Assembly (NCBI GenBank): GCA_014898425.1
Contig: RCSZ01000008.1
Coordinates: 1,499,501 to 1,563,500 of the forward strand
Reading direction: 5' to 3'
Origin: Botryotinia globosa
Taxonomy: Eukaryota > Ascomycota > Leotiomycetes > Helotiales > Sclerotiniaceae
DNA length: 64,000 nucleotides
The notes under the pieces were generated by a model. That model saw nothing but the letters and a program-made list of their open reading frames with translations, searched no databases and had not been told where the DNA came from. The translations under genes were made by a program, and so were the position numbers. This document shows positions 45,525 through 58,113 of this stretch, one piece after another. Position 1 is the first letter of the stretch; each line of letters begins with the position of its first letter.

Positions 45525-46541
45525 ATGTTCAGTATGTTGCAGACTCCTGTGAGCGCACACAAGCAATTACGCCATTATACACCTCATGTACCATCGCCAT
45601 TATCCTCATCACCTTTACGATCTTCTCCGCCCGTATCGCCGTTAGAGCCCCGCAACGCCATTTTACCAACGAGGATACAGCAGGCTGGGGATTCTCACAC
45701 TAGTTTCATGATGTCACCTGAATCTGGCGCTTCCAAAACCGCAAGCCCTGATAAAAACCACTCTAATTCAAACAAACATTCACCGAATAGAGAAGGTACA
45801 TTTTCCAAGAGAATAACGAAGACGAATCCGTTATTGCATGGACAAGGCGATGGAAGAGAGACAAGAAGAAAGCTGTTCTTGAGAAGAGTTAGAGAAGATT
45901 CGGAGGATAGAAGATGGAAAGCGAGAGGCGGTGATGATGAGATGATGAGAACTATTTGGATTGCAGAGCAAAGAAGGCGAGCGGAAAGACAAGCTAGAGA
46001 TGCGCAGGGCTGGGCTGTTGACGTTGACGAGCAGGATATGCAACTGGATTACGGTGCTGGAAATTTAAGTCTCGGTATGCTTTTTTTATCTAAGACTCTA
46101 TCCATGAATGAGTTTGCTGGAATTGGGTTAACAATGGTTGCAGATGAGGTCATGGCCGAGGAAGTGGCAAGGAACGAGGAAGAAGAATTAGAAGCTTTGT
46201 TATCATCTATGACCGAAGCCGAAAGAAGACAAACTCTGGATAAAGCATATGAGAATGTCTCGACACTCGACGAAGAAATTGGTCCAATTGATGACAAGGA
46301 AGCAGCTGCTTGGGCGCGAGGAGAATTCCAACATCTTTCAAACCAACACAATATGACTGTTATGGATGTTGAGCGACATGTCAATAGTTCCTCGCCTGAT
46401 ACGCACTTTGGTAGCGACGATGGTGATTACGATGCCATTTTCATGGACGTTATACAAAAGGAATCATATATCTCGTATCAAGATAACCAATCCATGGATG
46501 TGTCAGGAGACCATGAAATGATGGATACGGAGATGAGTTGA
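45525..46541 (+). CDS. Unknown acidic protein, probable nuclear
   Basis: Two exons, 45525-46074 and 46144-46541, give 315 residues; the 69-nt intron has good ends (GTATGC, branch-like GTTAAC, TTGCAG) and is a multiple of three without stops, so the unspliced frame also reads through (338 residues). The N-terminal 90 residues are Ser/Pro-rich. A strongly basic helical block follows (FSKRITKTNPLLHGQGDGRE, then TRRKLFLRRVRED and IWIAEQRRRAERQARDAQG). After the intron an acidic helical segment (DEVMAEEVARNEEEELEALL) leads to an acidic tail. The conserved look of the basic and acidic blocks suggests a widespread ascomycete protein, but I cannot name it. Confidence 0.75.
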   Translation: MFSMLQTPVSAHKQLRHYTPHVPSPLSSSPLRSSPPVSPLEPRNAILPTRIQQAGDSHTSFMMSPESGASKTASPDKNHSNSNKHSPNREGTFSKRITKTNPLLHGQGDGRETRRKLFLRRVREDSEDRRWKARGGDDEMMRTIWIAEQRRRAERQARDAQGWAVDVDEQDMQLDYGAGNLSLGMLFLSKTLSMNEFAGIGLTMVADEVMAEEVARNEEEELEALLSSMTEAERRQTLDKAYENVSTLDEEIGPIDDKEAAAWARGEFQHLSNQHNMTVMDVERHVNSSSPDTHFGSDDGDYDAIFMDVIQKESYISYQDNQSMDVSGDHEMMDTEMS

Positions 46542-46764
46542 TTGTGGCACATAATGGTACATACCGATACATATTGACACGACATTGTTTATGATAAATT
46601 GGAGGGGTTTGCTGTTAGCGTTGGTGTTTCAAACGGCTAGGGCCTGGTCGGTGTTTTGGTATGGTAAATGGACCGAACCATTTGGTGTTTGATTTGAGAT
46701 TATTGGTCATGGTATCACTGGTTTGTTAATATGCACAAGTTATTATCACTAAGATATGGGTATT
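46542..46764. other. Short convergent intergenic
   Basis: 223 bp between convergent stop codons; trailers only. Confidence 0.4.
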
Positions 46765-47881
46765 TCATTGTGTTGGGCAACCTTCTTCTGGAGCCCCAAA
46801 AGCTTCTTGCGCTGCAGCCATATCTCCAACCAGATCTGCTGGTGGTGAGCCTGCTGCTTGCATCTGTAAATAGTTAGCAGCGCGCCGCGATATGATGTGA
46901 CAGCTGATACACACCTTTTGCATTCTTTCTACAATATACTCTCGATCCGAAGCATTCTCATCCTTGTAAGTCTTTTGCTCGAATCTCGCGACGATTTCTC
47001 TGACAAAAACTTGCTGTTCCTTGTATCGCTTTAGATCATCTGCGGGAGTACTGGCAGAGTTCTTCTCCAACCACGCGGGGAATTTATCATCCAATTCCTT
47101 CATTGGTTCGTATAATATCTCCTTATTAGTTAATTGCTCCATCATACCCAATAGCATTTTCGAGAAATCCTCCTCACTGCCCTCTCCGTCCATACCACCA
47201 GCTCCCATAGCCTTCATCATCTCCGCTAGCAAATCGTCCGAGTTGTCCTCTGCTGCTGCTGCTGTTGCTTGATCCCCAGAAGCTTGCATTCTTTCCATCG
47301 TTTTCTTAATAGTTTCCTGGAATGTTTCCTCACCAGCGGAACCTGGGGCGGCTTTTGTGTTCGAAGGTCCGGGTTTTGGCGCAGATGGTGGTGGAGGTGC
47401 TGGACCATTTTCTCCCAATCCACCCATCTCCTTCAGCATACTTTCAAACTGTGCCTGCATTTCTGGTGATGTCTCGAGTTCTCCCATTAGTTCAGCCATG
47501 CCGGCTTGTAATTGCTTTGCGAAATCATCGTCAGTGAGTCCTTCACCGCCGCCAAGAAGAGGATCGTCTGCAACGGGTGGTTTCTCAGAACCAGTGGTTG
47601 CTGTTGTGGAGGTTGGTGCTGGTGCTTTCGATTCTGGCTTCGCAGCGTTGAACTCATCCAGCATATCTAAGAATTTATCAGAATTTCATTTTCATATCTA
47701 GCATTAGATCAAATGATGTACCATCTAGATCATCTAAATCATCCTCGTCCGGATCTGGAACGTCCTCCCACGCCGCAGTAGCATCCGCAGCCTGTGTTTC
47801 AGAAACTGTACTTGATTCGCCAACCAAGGCTTTTGTCGAGGACTCTGCCAGTCCCGCGAGATCCCCAGGTTTCGACTCCAT
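46765..47881 (-). CDS. PEX19: Peroxin-19, peroxisomal membrane-protein chaperone
   Basis: Pex19 binds newly made peroxisomal membrane proteins in the cytosol and docks them at Pex3. Three exons on the minus strand, 47881-47722, 47666-46915 and 46863-46765, give 336 residues. The N-terminus has the acidic WEDVPDPDEDDLDDLDD segment leading to MLDEFNAAKP, the Pex3-binding region. Central helices include DDFAKQLQAGMAELMGELE and FQETIKKTMERMQAS, and the C-terminal cargo domain contains LLGMMEQLTNKEILYEPMKE, FPAWLEKN and REIVARFEQ. The protein ends in Cys-Pro-Thr-Gln, a CaaX farnesylation box, as in other Pex19 proteins. It is divergent from UBC9, starts 569 bp apart. Confidence 0.95.
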
Positions 47882-48449
47882 GTTTAATAGATGCTAGAGG
47901 AAACTATATCAATCCTTTGCTGGGATCTTCAAAGGTGGGTATTCTTCTGCAGGCCGAAATGAATACAGCCAGTATGTATGTGGAAAGTGCGGGGTATGAT
48001 TTGCGCCGAAAATGGTATTGTGTAGATAATCTGATGTTCGACGACAACTCAGACCTTATATATTCGGATATTGGGTTCTATGAAATGAAATAGTCTTGCG
48101 ACGTACGAGGTGTATTTAGGCATGAAGATCATGAGATGAGAAGACTAGGCCGAGGCTGTCAATTCTGGTGTCGGGCATTGTTGATAGTGGGGGTCCTCCG
48201 AGCTAGTGAATTGTACTTATTTCTTTTGCCTTGTCTGGACGCTTCATAAATTAACGAATCTTGAGCCTCGTAGCTAGCAACCACCAAACCTTTCCATAAC
48301 AATTTATTCTTCTGCATTTGTAGACATACAAAAAGTCGCATTAACTATTTGGGCTTTTGGTATTTATCAATAGCCAGGTCAACAAAGTCTTCTCCAATCT
48401 CAAAGCCTGATTTGCGCTTTCCTGAACAAACTCCAGCCTCATCTTCAAA
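47882..48449. other. Divergent promoter region of PEX19 and UBC9
   Basis: 568 bp. A plus-strand frame through 47794-48093 overlaps PEX19 exon 1 and is likely chance. No binding site recognised. Confidence 0.4.
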
Positions 48450-49101
48450 ATGTCGCTCTGTGTTAATCGTCTCACGGAGGAACGGTAAGGTTTGCACAGT
48501 TCGGAGATCTAGGACGAAGTCTAATGGGATCTACAGTAAGCAATGGCGAAAGGACCATCCATTTGGGTTTTCTGCAAAGCCTGTTCGCAACCCCGCCACG
48601 AACACTATTGATATGAAGATTTGGGACTGCGGCGTTCCTGGAAAGGCCGGTACATTATGGGAGGGTGGTCTTTTCAAACTGAATATTATCTTTCCAGACG
48701 GTGAGTTGCTTTACTGTCATTCACAATATAGTTATGAATTTGCGCTAATGTACAATTTATAGAATACCCAACCAAACCTCCAAAGTGTATGCGACTCCAA
48801 AACTACTTTCATATTTGGCATTCGATCTGGAACTAACAAATAATCAGGCAAATTTACACCACCTCTCTTCCACCCTAACGTCTACCCCTCTGGCACAGTC
48901 TGTCTTTCGATTTTGAACGAAGAAGAAGGCTGGAAGCCTGCCATCACCATCAAGCAAATCCTCCTTGGCATCCAAGAACTTCTCGATACCCCCAACCCTG
49001 ATTCTCCTGCCCAAGCCGATGCCTACAATCTCTTCAAGAAGGACAAGTCCGCGTACGAGAGTAAGATCAAGCGCATCGTAAAAGATAACCCAGCTCCTTA
49101 G
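48450..49101 (+). CDS. UBC9: SUMO-conjugating enzyme UBC9
   Basis: E2 enzyme that passes SUMO from Aos1-Uba2 to substrates, mainly nuclear. Four exons, 48450-48484, 48537-48700, 48763-48786 (24 nt) and 48848-49101, give 158 residues, the usual Ubc9 length. Ubc9 landmarks are present: N-terminal [30 protein letters not shown], the [14 protein letters not shown] insertion typical of Ubc9, [20 protein letters not shown] across two introns, and the active-site cysteine in [20 protein letters not shown] (about residue 93). The C-terminal [18 protein letters not shown] helix is normal. The tiny third exon is fixed by its EYPTKPPK codons. Confidence 0.95.
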
Positions 49102-49942
49102 GGGGACCGGGCAAATGCAAATGCGACAGTAAAGGCGACAGGTTTATTTGGCGGGAAGTATTGGCGTTCATTGGGCACATAATCTTTCACAGCATATGGG
49201 GATATCAATACGGGCGTACCTAGCAGCGGAAATACTTTACTTTGATGCAGCGCGTTGGTCAAAGAAATTTACTGATTACCCTAGATGAGTTATAGTATTT
49301 ACTCAATGGGACATGGGAAAATCGATGAAGGAAATGAGCTTTTTCAATCTATACCACCTCTTCATTACTTCATTGTCGTGTTATGACCTACCATTCTCCT
49401 CTGTCCTTTGAGTCACCTCGTGAAGAAAGCTACGTGCGTCCATCTATCCACCGATCCATACATATGTGCCCATGGTCTAGCATTCCAGATACACTACCAG
49501 TCCACCGCCCACAATTATCCGACTGTATCTCGCCAAGCAATTTCCTGTAGAAAAACACATCACAAAATTCCAGAACCTCGACATCTAGCTGTTACTCACC
49601 CAGAGGTAATTGACACCAAAATTAGCAATACTGCCACATTATTGGTTCTACTGAATCGCTTTCAGTAGAAAGTAAGGGCTCAAGCCACATAATGCACCTT
49701 TGGTATCCTTGCCACAATCCACATCCGACTATCGGCCCATGAGCTAAGGTAATTTTGTAATATTTTGGAGCCAAGGTAATAAGTCATGCACATACCAAAA
49801 CCACTGAGCATTGAAACTATTACTCACAGGCAGTTTTTATTTGGGTATATAACTTTCTTCTCTCCCATTTTTTGAACTTCTTTTCTTGAGAGAAACTTAT
49901 TTTACATTTCATATTAAACGGATTTACATACAAGAATTCAAG
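49102..49942. other. Intergenic upstream of asparagine synthetase
   Basis: 841 bp. Contains one TGAGTCA (listed) and no supported gene; the frame at 49408-49668 is unremarkable. The last 80 bp look like a T/C-rich promoter and leader. Confidence 0.4.
49409..49415. promoter_or_regulatory. TGAGTCA motif upstream of asparagine synthetase
   Basis: A perfect CPC1/Gcn4-type heptamer about 530 bp before the start codon at 49943. Distance is larger than for OTC, so the link to regulation is weak; a 7-mer can occur by chance. Confidence 0.3.
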
Positions 49943-52110
49943 ATGTGTGGTATTTTTGCTTGTCATGGGTATGTATCAATTGTCTCTATTTGCAATTGGG
50001 AATGCGAGTTTTTAATGATAGTGGGGGCCCCGCGATGGATTTCGAGAATTGACAATTGTATAGTCACCCAGATGTTAAGGCTTTTAAGCCTACGGCCTTG
50101 CGAATGGCGAAGCAGTGAGTGATTCTGTTCGACGGAGGAAACTGGAAGTGGAGAGCTGACTGTGAAATCTAGAGTTCGTCATCGTGGACCAGACTGGAGT
50201 GAGTCACCTATGGTAAAAAGGGATGTTTGGACTTGAGACTGATGATGATAATTAGGTGGAAACGTTATTTCCAACAACACAAGTACGTTGCGCCTAAGGG
50301 AATGGGTCTTGTAGGAGTTTTGGCTGATCGATTGACTGTAGTTCTTGCGCATGAGCGTTTGAGTATCGTTGGCGTTGGTTAGTTTCACCGCTGAAATCTG
50401 TATTTATTCATGAACTGACAATACTCTAGAGAGTGGAGCCCAACCAATCACCAACGCAGACGATACCCTCGCACTCGCAGTTAATGGCGAAATTTATAAC
50501 CACAGAGTCATCCGCAAGGGACTCAAGAACCAATACCACTTCAAGACACATTCCGATTGCGAAGTCATAATACCTCTGGTGAGAAATTCGAAGGAAAAAA
50601 TTGGATCCATGACTGAAAATTTGTTAGTACATGGAACATGATATCGATGCGCCAAAACACTTGGACGGAATGTTCTCATTCGTTTTATACGACAAAAAGC
50701 AAGATCGCACAATTGCTGCACGCGATCCCATCGGCGTTACCAGTTTCTATCAAGGATGGTCGAGCAAGACACCAGGAGCCGTATACTTTGCATCTGAACT
50801 GAAATGTTTGCACCCTGTCTGCGACAAAATCATTGCTTTCCCTCCAGGACATGTGTATGACTCAAAAACCGACAAGACAACAAGATATTTCGAGCCATCT
50901 TGGTGGGACCCAAAGAACGTTCCATCAACCCCAATTGATTACAAGCTTTTGAGAGAAACACTTGAAATGTCTGTTCGTAAGCGTCTCATGGCTGAAGTTC
51001 CTTACGGAGTTTTGTTGTCCGGAGGTCTCGACTCGAGTTTGGTGGCTGCCATCGCTCAGAGAGAGTCTCTACGCCTGAAAGCTGCTACGCTAGCTGCAAT
51101 TGAGAGCGGAAGTGGAACTGCGACACCAACCGCTAACGAAGACCAAGGAGAAGGACTTGTTGGTATTGATGACGATAACAAATTGTCGACTCTCACCTAC
51201 CTTCCCCAACTCAACTCCTTCTCCATTGGTCTACCAAACTCCCCTGATACCAAGGCTGCGAAAGAAGTTGCCAAGTTCCTTGGTACCAAGCATCATGATA
51301 TGACTTTCACCATTGATGATGGTTTGAACGCGCTTTCCGATGTTATTTTCCATTTGGAAACATATGATGTAACAACTATTCGTGCATCCACTCCTATGTT
51401 CCTTCTCTCAAGAAAGATCAAGGCTATGGGTGTCAAGATGGTATTGAGTGGAGAAGGTAGTGACGAGATCTTTGGAGGTTACCTATACTTCCACGCTGCA
51501 CCAGATAAGGCAGCCCTTCACGAAGAGACCGTCCGCAGAATCAAAAACTTACATTTGTCTGACTGCTTGAGAGCTAACAAGTCGACTTCCGCTTGGGGAT
51601 TGGAAGCTCGTGTTCCTTTCCTCGACAAGGAATTCCTCGAAGTTTCCATGAACATCGACCCACAAGAGAAGATGATCACCAAGGATCGTCTTGAGAAATA
51701 CATTCTCCGAAAGGCTTTTGACACATCAGATGATCCAAGTCAGAAACCATACCTCCCAGAACACATTCTTTATAGACAAAAGGAGCAATTCAGTGACGGT
51801 GTTGGTTACGGATGGATCGATGCTCTCAAGGATAACGCTGAACTACACGTTACCGATGAGATGATGAAGAACCCCAAGCCTGAATGGGGATCCGATATTC
51901 CAGATACCAAGGAAGCGTAAGTTCTCTGCTCTATCCAATGAGAATCGAAAGACTAACAGGAGTAATAGTTACTGGTACCGAACAATGTTCGACGAGCACT
52001 TCCCACCATTTTGTGCAGAGAGTGTTATGAGATGGACCCCAACTTGGTCTAAACAAACTGACCCCAGTGGAAGAGCTATTGCCATCCACAACGAAAAGTA
52101 TGACGAGTAA
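49943..52110 (+). CDS. Asparagine synthetase, glutamine-hydrolysing
   Basis: Makes asparagine from aspartate, ATP and glutamine. Eight exons: 49943-49968, 50064-50114, 50173-50198, 50256-50282, 50342-50377, 50430-50578, 50628-51916 and 51969-52110, giving 581 residues. Cys2 after the start Met (MCGIFACHG) is the glutaminase nucleophile. The class-II amidotransferase domain continues with [17 protein letters not shown] and the [10 protein letters not shown] block split by introns. The synthetase domain has the pyrophosphate loop [13 protein letters not shown] near 233-245 and [36 protein letters not shown] and [12 protein letters not shown]. Five exons of 26-51 nt at the 5' end are an extreme, easily mis-predicted structure, but all are fixed by conserved codons. 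Orthologue of fungal asn-2/ASN2. Confidence 0.95.
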
Positions 52111-52985
52111 TTGTAGCGTGAAGATTCTCCTTCTCAGAATGTCGTATCTATTGGAAGGTTACAAAAATGATAACGACTTATTTTCGAGCATCTTTTGGAC
52201 TCCAAATTTGGGTTACCAATAAAGTGGAAAGATTGTGGAGTTAGATAGAAGGATGAAACCATGGACAGATACCTACCTAGTAGATAGTTGAATCCCCACG
52301 AAACTCCATCTTATGCACAATTAACGGTTTGAGTCTGTGCTGGGAATTTTGAGTTTGATGTTATTTTATGGCTTTTATATACTTTGACTTTGTTGGGGTA
52401 TTGAATCTTGATGAATGAGCACTGCGGGTTCCTTCTAATGCTAGTAAAAAACTGCGAATCGTTTCACAACCCCTCAGTGTCACTGACTTTGCTCTCCATT
52501 GCAGTAGGAAGTTACGAATCGAGCTTGCAAATATAAACCAATAAATCAATATTCTTTGGCGTCAATTTTTGAGGTGTGTTTGAAGATTGAACAAATCCAA
52601 TACCACTCCACGACGTGAAAATGATTGATCTTGTAATAAATATCTTGTAATAAATATCCTTTTTGATTTTGTGTTGTTGAATGAGAGAGATTTCATTTCA
52701 TCATTGGGTGAAAGATGTTTGTTGCATCCATCAGACGGAACCATGAATGGATGTCGTTTACAGGGGGGTCGCATATGGAAGGAGGCACATGAGTATTTGG
52801 ACCAATAACAATCCCACGTTCCATGTCCGACTTCTGCCGCTTGGTTCCTCACGATTCGAAATTCTTTAGGGAACAAAAAACCACGTCCTCTTCAACTTCA
52901 TCCACATTTACTCCCCGTATCTGTACAACTTTCTCGAATTCCATCCCAAAAGTTCAATCAATTCAGTTCCTCTCATTCTTCAATC
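52111..52985. other. Intergenic between asparagine synthetase and porin
   Basis: 875 bp. A direct duplication of CTTGTAATAAATATC occurs at about 52631-52660. No gene recognised; the last 150 bp are the C/T-rich porin leader. Confidence 0.4.
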
Positions 52986-54141
52986 ATGTCTGTCCCAGCT
53001 TTCACCGATATCGCCAAGGCGTCCAACGATGTAAGATATTTCTCAAGATGCGCGTGGTTATCAAAATATTTGAAGCTAACCTCAATATCAACCAGTTGCT
53101 CAACAAAGATTTCTACCACCTCACTGCTGCCGCACTTGAGGTTAAGTCGAATACTCCAAACAATGTCGCATTCAAAGTGACTGGAAAGAGCACCCATGAC
53201 AATGCCACCAGTGGTCTGGTACGATTACATGGGAAATAATTCAATTTTTTGACAAACGCTGATGGACAGTTTCCTGTGTGCAGTTAGAGGCCAAGTTCAC
53301 AGACAAGCCAACTGGTATATATTTTAATCAATTTATTCTACAATATTTCCCCGTTCATAGTCCATTTGGTTTCTTTCTCATTAGACAACCCGGTTGTGCA
53401 CAGTTACTAATCCAGTATGCCGGCGGAACAGGCTTGACTCTTACCCAAACATGGAACACCCTCAACGCTCTCGACACCAAGATTGAGATCAACGACACCA
53501 TTGCCAAGGGTCTCAAGGCTGAGATTCTCGGCTCTTTCGCTCCTACCACCCAAAAGAAGGGCGCAAAGGTCAACCTTCACTTCAAGCAACCAAACTTCCA
53601 CGGACGCGCATTCTTCGATCTCCTCAAGGGCCCAACTGCCACCGTTGATGCTGTTATCGGACAAGATGGTTTCTTGGCTGGTGCCACCGCTGGTTATGAT
53701 GTCCAAAAGGCAGCTATCACCAGCTACTCCGCCGCTGTTGGATACACTGCCCCCACTTACAGTGCTGCCATCACTGCTGCTGACAACTTGAGCGTCTTCT
53801 CCGCTTCATACTACCACAAGGTCAACACTCAAGTCGAGGCTGGTGCTAAGGCTACCTGGGACTCCAAGAACACCAACTCTGTTGGTCTCGAGGTTGCTAG
53901 CAAGTACAGACTTGACCCACTCTCCTTCGCCAAGGTAAGCAATTTTTGCAGAAATATTCCAAAAACTTTCGCTAATGCAAGGGAATTATAGGTCAAGATC
54001 AACGACCGTGGTGTTGCCGCGGTTGCCTACAACGTTGTTCTCCGACCTGGTGCCACCCTTGGTCTCGGTGCCTCCTTCGATACCCAAAAGCTCGACCAAG
54101 CTACCCACAAGATTGGCACAAGCTTCACATTCGAGTCATAG
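52986..54141 (+). CDS. Mitochondrial outer-membrane porin (VDAC)
   Basis: The voltage-dependent anion channel that passes metabolites across the outer mitochondrial membrane. Five exons: 52986-53030, 53096-53218, 53284-53314, 53432-53934 and 53992-54141, giving exactly 283 residues, the usual length. The N-terminal helix MSVPAFTDIAKASNDLLNKD is typical, with the alternating beta-strand pattern of a 19-strand barrel after it (TLTQTWNTLNALDTKIEIND, then FHGRAFFDLLKGPTATVDAV). The eukaryotic porin signature region (GLEVASKYRLDP) is followed by the C-terminal strands ending HKIGTSFTFES. The frame before exon 4 stays open through the intron, so an unspliced reading would begin wrongly. Confidence 0.94.
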
Positions 54142-54322
54142 ATCAGGATTGTTCGAGATTTGGGAGTTGGCCGTACGATAGTAGAATAGAGGTGTAATTC
54201 TGATATCATTTTCTGTGGCACGCGCATTATAGCATTGCAACGGAGTGACTCTCTTCATTGTAATTGACCGAAATGTGTGCATAAAGAATAGATAATTCTA
54301 TGGTCTAATTTTTTGTCAATGT

Positions 54323-55199
54323 TTATGTGATTATCTTTTTTGGCCTTCCTGCACTCGTCATCCTCTCATAAATGTACGACGGTACAGCGACGCTCATAGA
54401 TATTACTGCGCTGAGGATGACGAAATTCGCGAAGGTGCTCCTTTCTCGGTCCGCCGGAATAAAATTTTCACTCATTCGGCGTCGCCTCCTTCTATCCACG
54501 TTATCATGTGTTTGTGTGTGTGCTCTTTTATCAAAGTGTGGAATATCTCCTTCCGGGCCCCATGGCATCTGACCCGTTCCCATCCCTCCACCCATCTCTG
54601 TCTTCGGTGGAGCCTCCGCACCTGGCGCACCATTATCCTGCGCAGCCCGTCTTTTCGCACTGTGTTCTCCCCATCCTCCACTTCTATAGAAACTAGGCGG
54701 CGGCCCACGAAACTGGGTTCGTCGTCTACTCAACCCGCTAGCCGGTCTACCACCTGCTGGTCCGCTTGACGAATAGGAACCTTGCGGTGGACGATGACCC
54801 GTTCCATGACTATGGCCATGACCGTGAGCATGAGAATGTATATGGTGTTCTCGATCATAGGCCTGTCGCTTGGCTGGAGTACCGAGGATAGCCCATGCTT
54901 CGGAGATTTTCACGAAGCGTTTTGATGCAGAGGGGTCGGAGGGGTTGTGATCGGGATGATGAACTTTACTTAGAGCGTAGAAGGATCTTGAGACTGCGTT
55001 AGTATATCGGCGTCAATTGGGAATGAGAAAGGAGGCGATCGTACTTTTTGATTTCGGCCGGTGTAGCATCTGGAGCGACTTGCAAAGTCTCGTAATGGTT
55101 TTGAGCGGGGTTTCTGTAGATAGCAGTACTATGAAAAGAAAACCGCTGTGGTCGAATTCGTGGAACGACAAAAGGAGAGGGGCGAAAGAAGAGTGGCAT
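54323..55199 (-). CDS. J-domain protein, probably mitochondrial membrane
   Basis: An Hsp40 co-chaperone. Two exons on the minus strand, 55199-55045 and 54986-54323, give 272 residues. The N-terminus (MPLFFRPSPFVVPRIRPQRF, then FHSTAIYRN) is Arg-rich and fits a mitochondrial presequence. The J domain spans about 34-100: HYETLQVAPDATPAEIKKSF, the catalytic His-Pro-Asp in KVHHPDHNP near 61-63, then FVKISEAWAILGTPAKRQAY. A His/Gly-rich segment (HSHAHGHGHSHGTGH) follows and could bind metal. A hydrophobic stretch (FANFVILSAVISMSVAVPSY) near the C-terminus is a likely membrane anchor. Shares a 342-bp promoter with the divergent MetAP2 gene. Confidence 0.88.
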
Positions 55200-55541
55200 T
55201 CCTCATCGTTGAATTGGGAAATTATAGGGAAAAGAATTGATGAGATGAGAGAACTTCCATGAGAACTTTACACATGCTGTATTAATCCTGGAATGCCAGT
55301 GACGGCATAGATTTCCAGCGATTGACAGGGATTTACCCAACCAAACATCACTACTAACCGAGACAGTTATCCCGATGTTAACCCATTACCACCTTGGCGG
55401 GGAAAGCAATTGTTAGATTTCTCTTCCAATCAATTGTTATATTTCCAACAGCTTGACTTTTGTTATTGATACAAAGGTCAATTACAAACACTTGTAGCGT
55501 TAGAAACAAGACTCGAGGGTCTTGTTGTAAGGTGATTCAAG
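55200..55541. other. Bidirectional promoter of J-protein and MetAP2 genes
   Basis: Only 342 bp lie between the divergent start codons. No specific motif recognised; a CAATTGTTA word occurs twice (inverted and direct forms near 55410 and 55430). Confidence 0.45.
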
Positions 55542-57120
<1,579 letters not shown>

Positions 57121-58113
57121 TCGATTAGTCTATTAGAAAATATAACTTCACTTTTCGCATTGCATGCATGATGATGGGAAAATGGATTGGGCATAGATAT
57201 ATCCCTTTGGTGGCGTTGGGGATCTTTTGCAACATGATTTTTACATTGGAAATCTGAATTTTGAGAACATCAAAACGATATGTGGTGAATGAGATGAGAT
57301 GATACTGTTAGGATGGGATTTGTCTATTAGTGGGAAACATATTTGTTTGTAGTATCATGTGTACGAGATGAGGCTCTTTAGTGAAAGAGGTGTTTTGATC
57401 TCAATTGATTCTTCTTCTGATGACTATCTATGAGACTGCAGTTCCAACAATCTTACGCGAAGACTTCTATGATAGCTATGTGTGTCATGTCGTCTAATCG
57501 CATTCCATTTCAGACATACAACAGCTCTGTTGATGAGCGAGAAGAGATCATATAGCATAAGAGTATTTAGCACTTCAACGTCATCATATACGTTGAGATC
57601 ACGTAGACTTCACCAAGGAGTGGAATCGGAAATAGTATTTGGTTTGATATTTATTAATGATTATCACTACTTTTATATCTTTTTATCTCAAAGCTATCCC
57701 TATCATAAGATCGTTCTTTGAAGGTTTCAGGGCCCCAATATCAAATAGTACTGACGGATACCTATACGTTGTTTGACGCCATTTCTCGTTGAGAGCAGTT
57801 GAGATGGATCTAAGAAAAAATTTCTTGCGCACTGATTGATCATGGAATTTTGGAGGAGGGAGGAGAAAATCCCTGTTTGAAGAGATCGTAAAATCGTAGG
57901 ATGGATGAGGTTGGTGTCCGTGTTCTTCTGGAATAACAGTCCACGAGGGGCTTCGATAAAGCAGTGCCGCGGAACACATAAATGTAGACAAAGAGCAATG
58001 ACAAAGTGTACGTCGCAAGTTGACTGAGTCATCAATGGCTGGTTGAAAGTGATTTCTATGTCCCACCACCCACGGCTAACCATCTCATTCCTGAGAAGCC
58101 AACTTGGTAAGTT
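57121..58113. other. Intergenic between convergent genes
   Basis: 993 bp between MetAP2 (plus) and the gene at 58114 (minus). Minus-strand frames at 57683-58083 lack recognisable content. Nothing else seen. Confidence 0.35.
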
